From: Carya illinoinensis
Taxonomy: Eukaryota > Streptophyta > Magnoliopsida > Fagales > Juglandaceae
Length of the DNA stretch: 64,000 nt
NCBI RefSeq assembly: GCF_018687715.1
Contig: NC_056758.1
Coordinates: 13,097,001-13,161,000, forward strand
Reading direction: 5' to 3'
Under the pieces are notes generated by a model, which saw nothing but the letters and a program-made list of their open reading frames with translations, was not told where the DNA came from and searched no databases. A program made the translations under genes and the position numbers. This document shows, piece by piece, positions 12,138-24,561 of the stretch; the first letter of the stretch is position 1; every line of letters starts with the position of its first letter.

Positions 12138-12432
12138 TGTTTTTTAAGGAAAAGATTATCTTTATTGAATCTCTTTAGAGCAAATAATGAATACAATGAG
12201 GATAATACATTAACATAATGCCTTCGTTAGAGAGTTCTAAAGCACTCTTTGCTAAAGTATGAACCACTACATTACATTCCAAGGAACATGCCTAACAGTC
12301 CAATGGTTCACTTGGCTTAAAATTTCCTTGGCATCTCTTATAATCAAACCCATTGAACTCCATCGTTCCTCAAATCCTTTAAGAGCTATTACTACTGCCA
12401 TTGCATCCACTTCCAAGATGATCCTTTAAACA
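12138..12432 (-). pseudogene. LINE 3' remnant with RNase H-like domain
   Basis: On the minus strand the translation contains LEVDAMAVVIALKGFEERW, then IIRDAKEILSQVNHWTV and HVPWN, then LAKSAL. This is the pattern of the RNase H-like (RVT_3) domain at the C-terminus of plant LINE ORF2. Only about 290 bases remain, ending in an A/T-rich tail at 12138. It is 5'-truncated and has stops. Confidence 0.8.
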
Positions 12433-12449
12433 TCTCCATTATAATGTAT

Positions 12450-12925
12450 AGTTTCAGGGTTTATAGCTTATAATTTAAATAATAAGTTCTACAATTAAAA
12501 AATTATTTATTGTCTGGTAACTATATGTTTAAAGTATTTTCAAATATGTTATATTTGTTTGGAAATGAATTAAATAAGTGCTTTTTGAGGTAGAAATGAC
12601 ATGAAAGATCATTTAATTTTTTAAATATTATGACCATATCCTCGAAAGTTTAAATGATATAATTATCTAAAAGTTATAGGGGTATTTTCGCTCATTAACA
12701 GCTCTTTCAAAATTGAAACTACATTCTACATGATCTAGAAAATCATATTTGAGAAAAATCATCAAAATGTTACTTTTTATCAAACATACTTTTTAGCTTA
12801 TTTGATATTAAAATGTACTTTAATATGTAATACTCAAACAATATAATTTTTCCATTAAAGAGTTTTTAAAACTATTTAAACACTTTTAAAGACTCTTAAC
12901 ATAATCCCAAACATACCCTTAACCA
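12450..12925. mobile_element. MITE-like element, family 1, copy 1
   Basis: This A/T-rich stretch is related, in reverse orientation, to 24937-25424. Shared blocks include TGGTAACTATATGTTTAAAG here and its counterpart near 25300-25330, and TTTGTTTGGAAAT. One end reads AATCCCAAACATACCC at 12903-12918. The other end is diverged. No coding sequence. Confidence 0.6.
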
Positions 12926-13375
12926 AGTTAGTCTTTGATGGCTACCTATTTTGATTAGTGTCAGTCGTCAGGGGATTCTCTGATGTTGGGGATTAAAATA
13001 GACAAGCATAGTTTTTAAAGGTCCGGAAATGAAGCTCTCTTTAAACAAGTTTGTCGTGCTTTCTTCTTCTTTTATTTTTTAAATCCAAGTCACCATCACA
13101 TTGGATGGTGTGGAGGTGTGTTAAAAAAACCCTACTATAGTATATTGAAGAATTGGAAAAGTATTATAAAATTCTATAAAATTCTAGAAAAAAAAAAAAA
13201 AAAGAGTTATGCAAAAGAGCAACCAATATTTTTAACACACATGACCACACAAATCAGTGTGTAAAGTAATGTGGTTTTAAAAGGAAAATTCTATTCCTAA
13301 CCCTTGGTTTTAACACACCACCCACACCTCATGTTGGCAGGTGAGGAAATGACCAAAAAGTCCCAAACTTCAAAT

Positions 13376-13465
13376 GTTGCCATCTTGTCTTGCCTTCCCG
13401 TGACCTAGACTTCTACAAGTTGCCATCTTGCCTTGCCTTTTCCCGTGACCTAGACTTCAACCAAT
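13376..13465 (+). repeat. 44-base tandem duplication
   Basis: TGCCATCTTG, CCGTGACCTAGACTTC and the following bases occur twice in a row with few differences. The stretch from 12926 to 13375 before it holds nothing I recognise. Confidence 0.8.
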
Positions 13466-13514
13466 CAACTCTTCAAACACCCTTCTCAACGGGGACTTCC
13501 TCGCTCAATGGTAC

Positions 13515-13890
13515 CAAACCATCACTCGATAGAGCTCATAGACCCCATCCTCGCCCATGCTTGCATCACTGAGTCTTGGTGCCTCTTATCCATCAACTCC
13601 TTGGTGATAATCTATCGAGTGAAGGAAGAGTTTAGGCTTTGAGGGAGAGTGAAAGGGTTGATGTGCTTGTGCGGGTTCAGGAATGTGAGAGCAGTGTATG
13701 AGTGGCAAGGGTTGAAACTCAAGGTAGACGAGACAAACTATAATTTTCGAGACCTATTATGAGGTGGAATGCAAGAGTAATGATTCAGAGAGGGATAAGA
13801 GGTTGATTGAGTAGTTGTTGGAGGCGAATGGGATTGGGTTTTCATATTCGGAGACTTCCAAGTTCACGGTTTTTAATTCTGGGAAGTTGT
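13515..13890 (+). pseudogene. CYTH/triphosphate tunnel metalloenzyme (TTM3-like) gene fragment, broken
   Basis: With frame changes the translation reads IELIDPILAHACITES, then YRVKEEFRL, a stop, [41 protein letters not shown], a stop after RLIE, and LEANGIGFSYSETSKF followed by FNSGKL. From memory of the family, plant CYTH-domain proteins such as Arabidopsis TTM3 have the same succession in their C-terminal half, with VYEWxGxxLEVDET, YEIECE and FAVFRSGKLP. At least two stops and one frameshift make it a pseudogene. It ends almost exactly where the copia B LTR begins. No N-terminal half (EVEVKLRL) is seen. It may be a captured or processed fragment. Confidence 0.78.
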
Positions 13891-13898
13891 CATAATTA

Positions 13899-14266
13899 TA
13901 TATGAGTTTTATTCAAACTCAATATCCCACACACCCATATCTCTATGGGTTTATACTAGTTCAAATATATCTCTTAATTAATAAGTTATAGTGGGGCACA
14001 AATATCTCTAAATTTCATGATGGTCAGAAATCCATTTAAGCACTGAGAGAGTTAAGGGTTTTTACATACAACATAATTGTGTCTCTAGCTATAGGGAGAC
14101 ACTTGAAGATAAAGTTGTTAGGGTGATCTTTATCTCGTTATCAAGTTATATTCTTCATCAAATTATAATAGAGATAGATACATTTTTAACTATTATTATT
14201 TAATGTCATGGATTATAGAAAATCGAATATCCCAATATTCATTGTTTCATGTTAAAATATTTAACA
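13899..14266 (+). repeat. left LTR of copia B
   Basis: Shares long blocks with 24562-24907 (ATATCTCTATGGGTTTATAC; CAAATATATCTCTTAATTA) and ends in ATATTTAACA. A degenerate primer site (TAGTATTATAGC, 14269-14280) follows at the right place. The LTR start is mutated, so base 13899 is approximate. Confidence 0.8.
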
Positions 14267-14293
14267 TGTAGTATTATAGCGTTAAGTTACAGA

Positions 14294-17200
14294 TGTGATA
14301 CCCCCAACCTCTGCTTATGGTGGAACAAAGACTTGGAGCATCAAGACATGTAACCACGGTCACATATCCCCGTTCATGACGGATAACATGCAGTGCAACC
14401 TATAATTCATTTAGTAGTATGTAATAATTGGAGCAAAAATGTGACTAGTAAAAATTTTACACCAGAATAACTAAAAACATAACTTCATTAACATTCATTC
14501 ACACCTCATCTAAAAGTCTGTAACATGAGGCAGGTACATAGTACTTACAAACAAATGGAGAATATATCTCCTTATAAAGTCGTGCTTGATGGGGGTTTTA
14601 AAACAAAACATTTTCTAAGCATCTCTTAAATAAGCAAATGGCATGCAGGACTATCTCTAAGAATATCATAATTAACTCCAACTGGCAGTCTAATCTTCTC
14701 CTCAATTATACTCAGCTAAGGATTGGCATTAATCACCATTTTTGGGTTATACTACAACTTCTACCATCCTGAACGGAATGGTAGTAAACTAATATAATGA
14801 GATTTCTTGAAATCTTAGTAAGCTAACAACCAACATACACAGAGATAGTATAAATATGACAGATAATAAATATGATATCAATGCATGAGATGCAGAGAAA
14901 AGAATTATACTTGTTTTCCATCCAAATTTCTCAACATCTTTCAAAAAACTTAGACGCACATTTTCTTACAGAGAAAATTTCATAGTTTTCATCTTTTATC
15001 AGTCCAGTTCCTTTCTTTCTTTAATTATGATTCATCTTAACATATTGTATCAACATGGCTCCCCATTTTGCATCGTGAGTAGCTATTGGTTACTACAATC
15101 CAACTTTTACTTCGAACAACGTCATTAGAGTTGCACAAATAATTTTCAATGCATTGATCATAACTTTTTATAACTTGGGCACCAACCAGCGTTAAGTGCT
15201 ATAATTTGACAATGCCCTAGAATCCTTTAAAGGGGAACCAGTCGAATTTTGTTGACTATTCTTCGTCAACCTAGGGGTTACCACTCCATTTTTAATCACT
15301 TCATAGTAAATAAAAGAGTTCCACTAGGATGTTCCTTCATCCTAACATCAGATCATGATAAAAATGTTTTTCATGCCATGCTCACAACAAAACATATTTG
15401 GTGACATGTGCTGTTCTTTGTAGCAAGTAATATACTTCATGTAAAATGATATATTTTTGTGCGTCATGCTAAACAATGTAAAATCAACACATGTCAGGAT
15501 AAGTGACCGAATGCTGCTCATATGTTATAATGCATTTCATGATCAAAATAATTTTATATCATGAATGTGGCATTTACACAAAGTCATATAAACATTATCC
15601 ATGCAACTTCATAACTTCCATGTTTTTAACTCCTATATAACTCTCAAGCATCTTGAATCAAGTGTTTACCGTGGAAATTCTATCTAGGCCATAGCTTCCC
15701 TTCAAAGTGATCAGCTATAGCTCTCTCTTTCACTCTTTTGAAACTTCTCTTTATATTACTCAAGTTCTTATGAATGTGGTTTGGAATGAAGTAAGGCATG
15801 AGGGTTGCTATTTATATACTTCATTTGAATAAGAGAAACATTCAAGAAACAACACATAACATGGTTCATCACACAACTCACCCCATAGGTTTACCATGGT
15901 GTAATCAGCTAGGGGTTATCATGATGTTTCTTCTTTGTTTTCTTATGTGCAACTATGAGAATCTCATGTCTACCTAAGGATGAAGTCTTTCTAAATTTGT
16001 GGGGCGTAGAGTGTAATAATTTCTAAAGTTTGAACAAGTTTCTATGAACATAGCTAGATCATGATCAAATTCCCTATCTCTTTCAAAACCATTGCCTAAA
16101 ACCACTTGTTTCTCATAGCTAGTTCAGCTCTAATGGCTTATTAGGTGAAAAAGTGATTCTTTTCTAGTGCAAGAAAGAGATGAGAGTGAGGGACACTTGG
16201 CTTTTTGGTGAAAGAGGTGGAAGAGAGGTGGGTGTTGTGTTGGTGGCCAAGAATAGCCATTTGGCTTCTTCAATCTTCTATTCAAATTCTCCTTCAAGTT
16301 CTTGTGGTAAAGCCAAGGATTATGTGTCAACTAATGGCTGAATGCCTTGGTACTTCAATCTTTGCTTGGGAACCAAAGGATGGAGTCAGAATAGAAGGTG
16401 GTTTGTAAGCTTGTTCATGACGATACTTGACGAGATGCTAGGTGCTATAGTTCCTCTTTTGTATGTGTACAGTGATGCAGCCTAGTTCTTCAAGCTATGT
16501 CTGATTTTCCCATCAATGATCTTCTATTAGGGTTGTTTTACTCTAGAAGTTTTCATTCAAACTTGACTCAAACCAATGGCTTCATTCAAGAGGTACCTAA
16601 TTGCACTCAATTGGTGCTTGGAGTGAGATGAATAGATTTGACATGTTGCTAGAGGATATGACATGAGTTGGCACTTCTTCCCTGCTTAAGGTAACACGTA
16701 AGAAGTCTAGTTGAAAGGATGAAGACTTGGTAGCATATGGAAGGAAGAGAAATTAAGTTTGGATGCGCAATGTGTCTTTGGTTTGTTCTATCCTCTTTCT
16801 TTCAACTGTTAACAAAATAAAATATGAGGGGTCAAAAGGGAGATTTGAATGTCTTGGAGCTCTTATTCTTTATACTCGGGGACAAATTTTATTATCTAAA
16901 GATGGGCTGACTTTGTTTGTTTGAATGGTGTAAAGTGATAATACACTGTTTGATTTTTAGTGCACTATTCCTGTTGTGAGTGTATAAGAGAGTGTCGCCT
17001 ATTATCTTTATTCTAAATCTGAAATTCTAGATTTGATTATGGAGGTGGGGCTATGCTTGTTTCAAAAATTTTATGCAAATTTAAGTTAAGCAATCAATGG
17101 TATGTATTGAAGGGTATTCGATCCGTAATTAGTGAGTTTTTTGTGTGGAGTGTTTGGCTTTGACATGTCCCCTATGGTCATGACACGTGTTGTTACTTAA

Positions 17201-18034
17201 TTTTAACCTAGATTGGCTAATACTTAATCTAATTTAAAGAGATAAAGTCTTAGTTTTCAAAAAAAATTTCTCAAATGGATCGGTTTGAAGTCCAATAGCC
17301 GGTATAGAATTTTCATGCTAATTGTTTTAGTTTTTGTCTTATATAGTTATACAAAATCAGAAGTTGTCCTCTTGAATGGGAAGAGTAAAACTTGACAGCT
17401 AAGGAGTTCTTTGGGCGCCACTTAAAAGGGTCAAAATGCACTAGGTGTTGAATTCATAAGGCAAGGGGTGGCGTGCAAGTTTCTCGAACTTGGAGACCAA
17501 GTTGGGAAACTTTGGGTCCAAGTTTTATAGTTTGAACTAGGCTTTGTTTAGGGCATTGGATTGGGCTTTTTAAATTGGGCCTTAGTCCATTTGGTTGGAC
17601 CTAATCTTTGGGCTTTAGTTTTTGCCTTGGTCCATTCGGATTTGAGCCTAGTTGTTGGGCTTCCTATTAGTCCTTGGTCCATTTGGATTGGGCCTCCCTT
17701 TTGGGCCTTACCTTGGGCCCCCCTTTTGGGCATTACCTTGGGCCCATTCGGTTTTTTCCTCAAGAGTTGGATCGTTTTAACTTTTTTTATGCTTAAGCCT
17801 ACTTTCCTTTTAGCTAAGATTCTCAAGATGTTATGGGTTTTATCCTTAAGCCTATTAGGTAGTAAGTTGTTTCTTGACATTTTCCTTATGGGTTCTTTGA
17901 CAAAAGAATGCTCTATAAGGAATTCCTAATTTATGGCTCTAGATGCATCCTATTCTTCACTAACTAAGTCCCTTAATATGGTCAAAACTCAATTATCCTT
18001 ATAGTCTCTTGGTATGTTTCGACGGGGTGTTATA
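14294..18034 (-). mobile_element. solo LTR of a gypsy element, inserted in the copia B leader
   Basis: The plus-strand ends read TGTGATACCCCC and GACGGGGTGTTATA, which are the two termini of a plant gypsy LTR. Flanks ACAGA (14289-14293) and ATAGA (18035-18039) are a 5-base target duplication with one difference. The copia leader resumes exactly on the right side, with a short block matching copia A. A minus-strand TATA box (AGTATATAAATAGC, about 15806-15820) sets the orientation. A G/C-rich, TTGGGCC-rich stretch lies at 17520-17760. I see no gag or pol and no second LTR copy, hence solo LTR. Confidence 0.75.
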
Positions 18035-19380
18035 ATAGATATTCTATGATCTTAAGTAAAATCTATCGTAGATATATAATAATAGTATATTCATTTTACT
18101 TCATGGCCTCCGCGTGCTTCTCTCAGTTTATGTTAATTTTATTTTTGGTTTGAGAGGAAAAGTTTACGTTGTTCTGTTTGGGTATGAAAGAAAACTTTTA
18201 TGTTATTACTTCGGTTTTACATGCTCATGAAATTCATATATTTTCGGTTGATTCATACCTATGTATTGGTCTTGGTATGTGAAAATTGAGAAAGGAAGAG
18301 TAGCTATGTGTGGTCGGAAGAGAGTGGCTTAACGGGGTTTGAGTACCCTTGTCGGTAACTCGTTGTGTGGGGTTGCCAGTGCGCTGTGTAGTCCGAATTG
18401 GTGATGAAAGTGTCTCTTTTTGGTGTATTTTGTTAATAAATAAATAAAAAAGTGTTTTGGCATCAGGAGGATGTTGGAAACCTCCTCGTAGCATCCCTGC
18501 AACAGTAACGCAAAGAGGTGCTAAGCGCTGCAGCTGTGGAAAAGTACTGAATTAATAAATAAATAAAAAGGAGGAGATGGTGGTCATCAGAAGCAAGAGG
18601 ATACCATAAATGTCCTATCGGTGCCTCTTTGCCGGAGTCCACCAGAAAGCTGCATGGCAGCACTGCAAAAGAGGTTGAAAGCATTGTTGGTGTGGTGATA
18701 GTGTGAACATGGGAGATAAGAAAGAAGAAGCGGCTCAAGGGTCACACACACGGGTGAAGTTTCAAGCCCATTAGTGTGGGCCAATGATAGTGGACCATAG
18801 GTCTAGCCCAGACTAGTGACAAAAAAGTCAAGGATTGGAGCTTGTGGGCCAACATAATGGGCCAAATTTTGGCTCAGCCTGAATTAAGGGAAAAGAAACA
18901 AACAATAGAAAGAGACTACCCTAATAATGACTTGACCCAGTGGTATTGAATCGAATCACACACATTGTTGAACGAATGGATTCAGTCCTAAATGAGATCC
19001 AACCAGAATATTTTAATATTATTTTTTAAAAAATAAAAACATTTTTTTTCTCAAAGCATGTCGTTTATTGTTCAATAAATGTATGAATTATTTAAACTTA
19101 AATTATGTCTATTAGTTATAAATTTCTTAATTATTGTTTCCTATGAATTTTTTCAAATGATATGCCATATAAATATATAAATTACTTGGAGTTGAAAGAT
19201 GACTATTAGTTATAAAATTCTTAATTGTTGTTTCTTATGAATTTTATTGTTTGGTTGGCCATATAAATGTATGGATTAGTAGAACTTGAATTATGACTAT
19301 TATTTATAAAAAAAAAATTATTATTATTTCTTATGAGTTTTATTGTATGGTTGGCTATATATATAATTGTTCATTTTAAA
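18035..19380 (+). other. copia B leader, non-coding
   Basis: A/T-rich with repeated TAAATAAATAAA and GGGCC-containing words. It corresponds in position to 7126-8521 of copia A. TTATGAATTTTATTGTATGGTTGG-like blocks of about 115 bases recur two to three times at 19070-19360. No protein is recognised. Confidence 0.6.
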
Positions 19381-19489
19381 TGATGGGTGAATAATTTGTA
19401 CTAAAATTAGGGAAGTGGTTGGTTGCCCAAAGTACAAAACCTTACTTAATTTTGGATGGGTAATAATGAAAAATGATTGGATCTATAAC

Positions 19490-20200
19490 ATAATTATTGA
19501 TGTGAAAAAAACAATTTGTGTGTCAAATTTCATTCCCAAATGAGGAATTTTGATGGTACTACTAGTTTATCTACTAAAGTAAATGTTGGAAAGAACAATT
19601 TATATGCTAGAATTTACTCCCAAGGGAGAATTATAGTGATATAGCTAGTTTATCCACATAATTTAAACTTGAAAAGAACACTTTGTATGTTAGAGTTTAC
19701 TCCCAAATGAGAATTGTGATAATATAACTAGTTCATCCATATAATTTAAGGTTGGAGGAAATAATTTGTATACTAGAGTTTACTTCGAAAGAAGAATTCT
19801 GGTAATACAATTAGTTCATCCATAAAATTTAAAATTGAAAGGAACACTTTGTATGTCAGATTTTATTCTTAGAGGAGAATTCTAATGATACAGCTAGTTC
19901 ATCTATAAAATTTAAAATTGGAGGAAACATTATATATGTCAAAGTTTACTCCCAAAAGATAATTCTGGAAATATAGCTACTTCATCTACAAAATTTAAAA
20001 TTAAAGAAAATATTTTATGTGTTGGGGTTCACTCCCAAAGGAGGAATCTCAATGTCACTATTAGTTCATCTATAATGGTTTAAATTATCCATAATAGTTT
20101 AGATTATGAATTTAAAATTGGGGGAAATATTTTGTATGTTAAAGTTCACTCTCAAATGATGAATCTCAGTGACACTATTAGTTAATCTGTAATGATTTAA
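19490..20200 (+). repeat. copia B leader tandem repeat, about 84 bases, roughly nine copies
   Basis: Each unit carries the words ACTTTGTATGT, AGTTTACTCCCAAA, GAGAATTCT, GATA and TAGTTCATCCATA followed by AATTTAAAATTG. A well preserved unit (about 19756-19838) is 83 bases long. The array sits upstream of a TTTTCCTTGTAG that parallels the acceptor-like TTCTTGCAG in copia A. Copia A has only about three copies, so the array expanded or contracted between family members. Confidence 0.88.
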
Positions 20201-21160
20201 ATTCTATTATTATTTATAAGTGTTGAACTCAAAATATTAATGTGATCAAAATGTTTTCCTTGTAGTAAATATACAAAATATCATTACAAGACTTCCTGTA
20301 GAGAATGACTCTATTTTAAAAAACATGAGCATATCATATTTACATTAAGAGTTTTAGACCCTAATTTATCCTTTTTAAGTCTAACATCAATTATTATTAT
20401 GAATAATGGCAAGGGTTAGAAAAGTACAATGTTTAAGAAGATAAAATTAATAACTACATATCAGACTTTAAATTTTAAGAATGAAAATGATGAAATCTTT
20501 TTATTTTTGTACGTAATGATTTATTTAAGATGTATTATTATTTCATTAAAATAATGAAATATGAACGAATTTGTAGCATTTTTGTTAGATTGATACAAAT
20601 TTATTTTGCTAATTTGTATAAAAAGACAACTATATCTTTTGGGAAAAAAGAAGAAGGAAATGATAGTCACGAAAATATAAGAATTTTATCAATTGAATTT
20701 TGAAAGAAACAATGACATATGAAGATTTATGTGTCCTAAGCATAAGGCTTGATTCGAATAGAAGCTTCAATTTTTTTTTTTTTTTTGTATAAGTTTCAAA
20801 TCAGGTCTTATATATGTTTATAAATTTTTTTAGATTAAACTCGAGTACAATATTCATCTTTATTTTGTCTGTACAAGTTTCAAATCAAACTATATAAAAA
20901 TATTTATGATTATTTTTTGTCGTTGAACTTGAGAAAATATGTTCATGTTTTAACTTGTTTTAAATGCCATTTATATTGGTTCTATTTTCCCTTCCATTAA
21001 AATTTTTATTCAACATGCCATCATAATGCTTTTGTTAAAAGTTTTCTACACTTATACGAGGCATGTATTAGAATCATAGGAAACATAATTTGTGAAAAAC
21101 TTTTAGAATTCATGGTATAAAAGTTTGAATTCTAAAAGTTTGAAGCATGATTAAAAAAAA
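20201..21160 (+). other. degenerate copia B gag region
   Basis: By position this should be gag, but the sequence is too decayed to translate into recognisable gag. It contains a poly-T insertion at about 20771-20786 and is A/T-rich throughout. Confidence 0.5.
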
Positions 21161-24130
21161 AAACTTTATTTGTGGTATAAAATTTTGGAGACTATCTCTA
21201 AAAAAAAGTTGTAAAGATTAGTAAATACAAGATTTGCTGCATTTAGCTTTTCTAATCTCAAGGTGCATGTTGATTTGTATAAAATAAAAGCAAATCAAAT
21301 ATATCAAGAAAAATTGTCACAAGAAATAAGGAGTTCTTTGAGATAATGCATATAGACACAGATAGACATTTTTCCTTATAATATTGGATAGATAAAAGTC
21401 TCAAAATTTTTGTAATTCTTAAGATACTTTTCATGAGGAAGAAATGCAGCTAGTTAGAAAAGTGAAAATAATCGAATTGGATTGAATTAGTGAGTAGCAT
21501 GAAAAGTATTATGAGTAGGTCATAACCCTAGCCTATTTTTTTAACTTCTTGAGAAAATATTGTAAAACTCTTAAAAATAATAGTGTGGAACTTATATTGT
21601 GTTCATAGTAGGTAGTCTTAATGACTTATTTTTTGAGTTGTAGACTGATTTAAAGTATGTACATGTATGGATAGTCAAGGTAAAATAATATTTATAACCC
21701 AAACAAAAGAAAATTGAGTCCTATAATAGTTATTGGGTATATTATCATTATTGATTACTCACAGAGATTCAAATGATATATGTTACATTGTTTCTAATCA
21801 TGATCTTAGTATTAAAGAAATTGAAATGTCAAATTTCATAATGTTGCCAAAATCAGTGGGAGCATAGAAATTAGAAGTGTGATTGTTGAGAAAGTGCATG
21901 CTTTTATCTTCAAAAAGACTTTTAGTTTCTTTTTTCTGATCATCATCTCAATAATAACATAGAACAACAAGCTAATGATCATCCACCTCATAATGGAAGC
22001 ATTCCTGAAGAATTGGTCATGGAGACATTAGAATAGGTTGTAGAAAGAAGCGATTCTATAAAAGATTGATGCATTAAAGAGCGATTGAAATCCATAAATC
22101 AACATAAACTCTATAACTTCATCAAATTGTTTGAAAAATATAAAAAGTCTATTGTAAATGGTTCTCAGAGATAAAATCCTAACTTCAAAAGTAATGTTGA
22201 ACGACATAGAATTAGACTTGTAATTGTGTATTTCACTAAAAACTGAACATTGCTTAGAAAGAAAGATTTCTAATAAACCTGCAATGATTCATTCAAGATC
22301 ACTATGATATTAGTAGCTCATTATGATCTAGAGTTACATCAAATAGATATGAAAACTATTGTAAAGCAAACATTTGGATTATGAGATCCACGAGAAACAA
22401 TAAAAAAAAGCTACTTCTAAAATGGAAGTTTTGAAAATTGTATTTGAAGATTGATAATAAAAATGCTACCTTTGGATTAAATAAACATATTTATTGTTGA
22501 TATATATACCCAAAGGTCAGTGGGAGTACATTTATATTTATGGTCAAGTATTCATATGATATTTTAGTAAGAATAAATCATGGTTTATAGTATGACATTA
22601 AAGTTATATCGCTAAAGAGTTTTTTAAAAAATGAAATCTATGAATAAGACATCCTTAGTAATTTGGATTGAATTTTAATATTAAGACGATAATTGTTAGG
22701 ATTGTCTCTGTAAAATTGTATAGAGTTTTGAAAGATTTGCATGAATAATTGTTGGTTAATAGATGCTTTAAAAATAAAATGTGACATACTCGGTACATTA
22801 CAATGTCCTAAAATTGATTAGGCTATTAATATATATTGATTACAAGGAAAACTTGGTTAAGGCTAAATATCATTTTTTCAGTTAACATCCTTGGTTGTTG
22901 CCAAAATAACCTAGAGATATTTGACCCAAAAGGTATGAAAAGAGTGTTATGTTACTTGAAAGATATTAAAGACTATATTGTTACCTTTAAAAGAACTGAT
23001 ACTCTTAAGGTAATTGGATATTTAAACTCTATTTTATATGATTGCTTTAATGATAGAAAATAAAGTTATAGTTTTGCATTTTGCTATTTAGTGGAGCTAT
23101 TTTTTGGAAAAGTATAAACCAAAATCTCTTCGTGTTTCATATGCAATAAAGGCTGAGTTTGTGACATTTTATTTTCCTAATCAAGCATGCATATATTAAT
23201 AAATTAAAAGGTTACAAACCATCTGGATGATCTTTTCCACTGTCTAAAAGCAAAATATTAGGAGGAATGAAATCTAATGAAATGCTACCAAACAAAGAGT
23301 TTGTAGTTGCCCATTGCGTAAGTCAATTTTGAGATTGATCAATCTTGTTGAAACTCCAGCCAGGATGAGACTTCAAGGAATTTGCAATGTCATCCGAGAT
23401 TGTAGAAATTTTCTAGATCACCTCTACTTTGGAGATAGAAGAAATTACCAACTGGGAATCTTCAACTAGGGAAATATGAGATGTGTTGATAAATTCTGTC
23501 ATTTTGAAAGCCAATTTTACCATGAGAGTTTCAGCAATTACTGTGGATGTTGTAGGGTTCTCCTCAGTTTAGATTTCAATTACATCCCCTTTTGAGTTTC
23601 TACTTGCTGTCGAGGCCAATGAGAAGGAGTTTTTAACCACTGCATCAAAAGATATGCAAATATGATTTGTAGGAGGATTTTGCCCTTTTTTCTCTAATTT
23701 GGTGTTGGTATTTTCTTTCAAAGCCTGTAAATTTTTTTCATAAGAGAAATTTAACTGCAATGAAATTTTTTGGAGAAAGAATTCCTTTTGGTTATGAACC
23801 AACTCATTTCGAAGCCTCCAAATAAAATTTAAGATCAGGCCAACAAAGATCTTGAAAGGATGATCTTCTTGGGAGGTTAACCCCAGTTTCCGCATGAGTT
23901 TGTGACATGCTTTGAGGTCACAGTGTATGATATATGACTAAGGACATTTATTTTATAACTTGGAATTATCGACTTTATAGTCAAGCCTAATGAAATTTTA
24001 ACTATAAATATTAAGAAGAAAGTACAAAATTAAATAATGTCCATATAATATATCAATATTGCATTTTAAAGAACATGTTAAAAATATGGACTTTATGCCT
24101 ATACCCATGATTTGAACATGTTAACAAGAT
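21160..24130 (+). pseudogene. copia B integrase, reverse transcriptase and RNase H, heavily broken
   Basis: Recognisable pieces in order: LWYKILETISKKKL (21164 on, GAG-pre-integrase); an integrase tail matching KVKII near 21455-21480; VAHYDLELHQIDMKT near 22310-22355 (RT); SGSTFIFMVKYSYDILV near 22515-22570, where the RT YVDD motif is YSYD; KRVLCYLKDIKDYIV near 22940-22985; and SGAIFWKS near 23090-23115 (RNase H). After the LINE insertion the frame resumes with FEVTVYDI and KPNEIL. Many stops are present. Order and motifs fit copia pol. Confidence 0.82.
23168..23894 (-). mobile_element. 5'-truncated LINE fragment with a 14-base target duplication
   Basis: TGAGTTTGTGACAT occurs at 23154-23167 and 23895-23908 and brackets the insertion; the copia RNase H frame continues across it. 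On the minus strand the fragment encodes a LINE C-terminal RNase H-like part: LGLTSQEDHPFKIFVGLI, IWRLRNELVH, then NHICISFDAVVKNSFSLA. The T-rich left edge corresponds to the LINE 3' end. It is a dead, short copy. Confidence 0.85.
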
Positions 24131-24561
24131 CATTGATATGTTAAATATTTTCTTACTAGACATTAAAATATATTTATTATAGTTGTTTTTGTTGTCTTAT
24201 ATTTCTACTTTAAACATACATTAAATTGTGTGAATGAACGATGACAATATAATCTTTGCAATAAACATGAATTGATACCCATGCATTACAGTATTAGCTT
24301 TAATTATCTTAATTAAAGATCGTATTAAATTAAGTTACAAGTGTTGTGATACATTGAAAGAATTTTGTTGATTATATAACAGAGGACCATCATAACTCAC
24401 ATTGGTAGCTGATTTGGCATTGATATTACAAAACTCATGTAATGTATTTTGAGCTAGGAAAAACTTTCTTGAAAATGAACATGCACAATATGATTAATTT
24501 CTTATAACAAACTTATAAACAAAAATTGTTGTTTTATGAGCATATAGGCTAAGTGGAAGAA

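Noticed and set aside
17548..17929. overlapping open frames on both strands
   Set aside because: They come from a TTGGGCC-rich low-complexity part of the solo LTR and match no domain.
18234..18784. minus-strand frames of 65-91 residues
   Set aside because: Non-coding copia leader; no motif or consistent frame.
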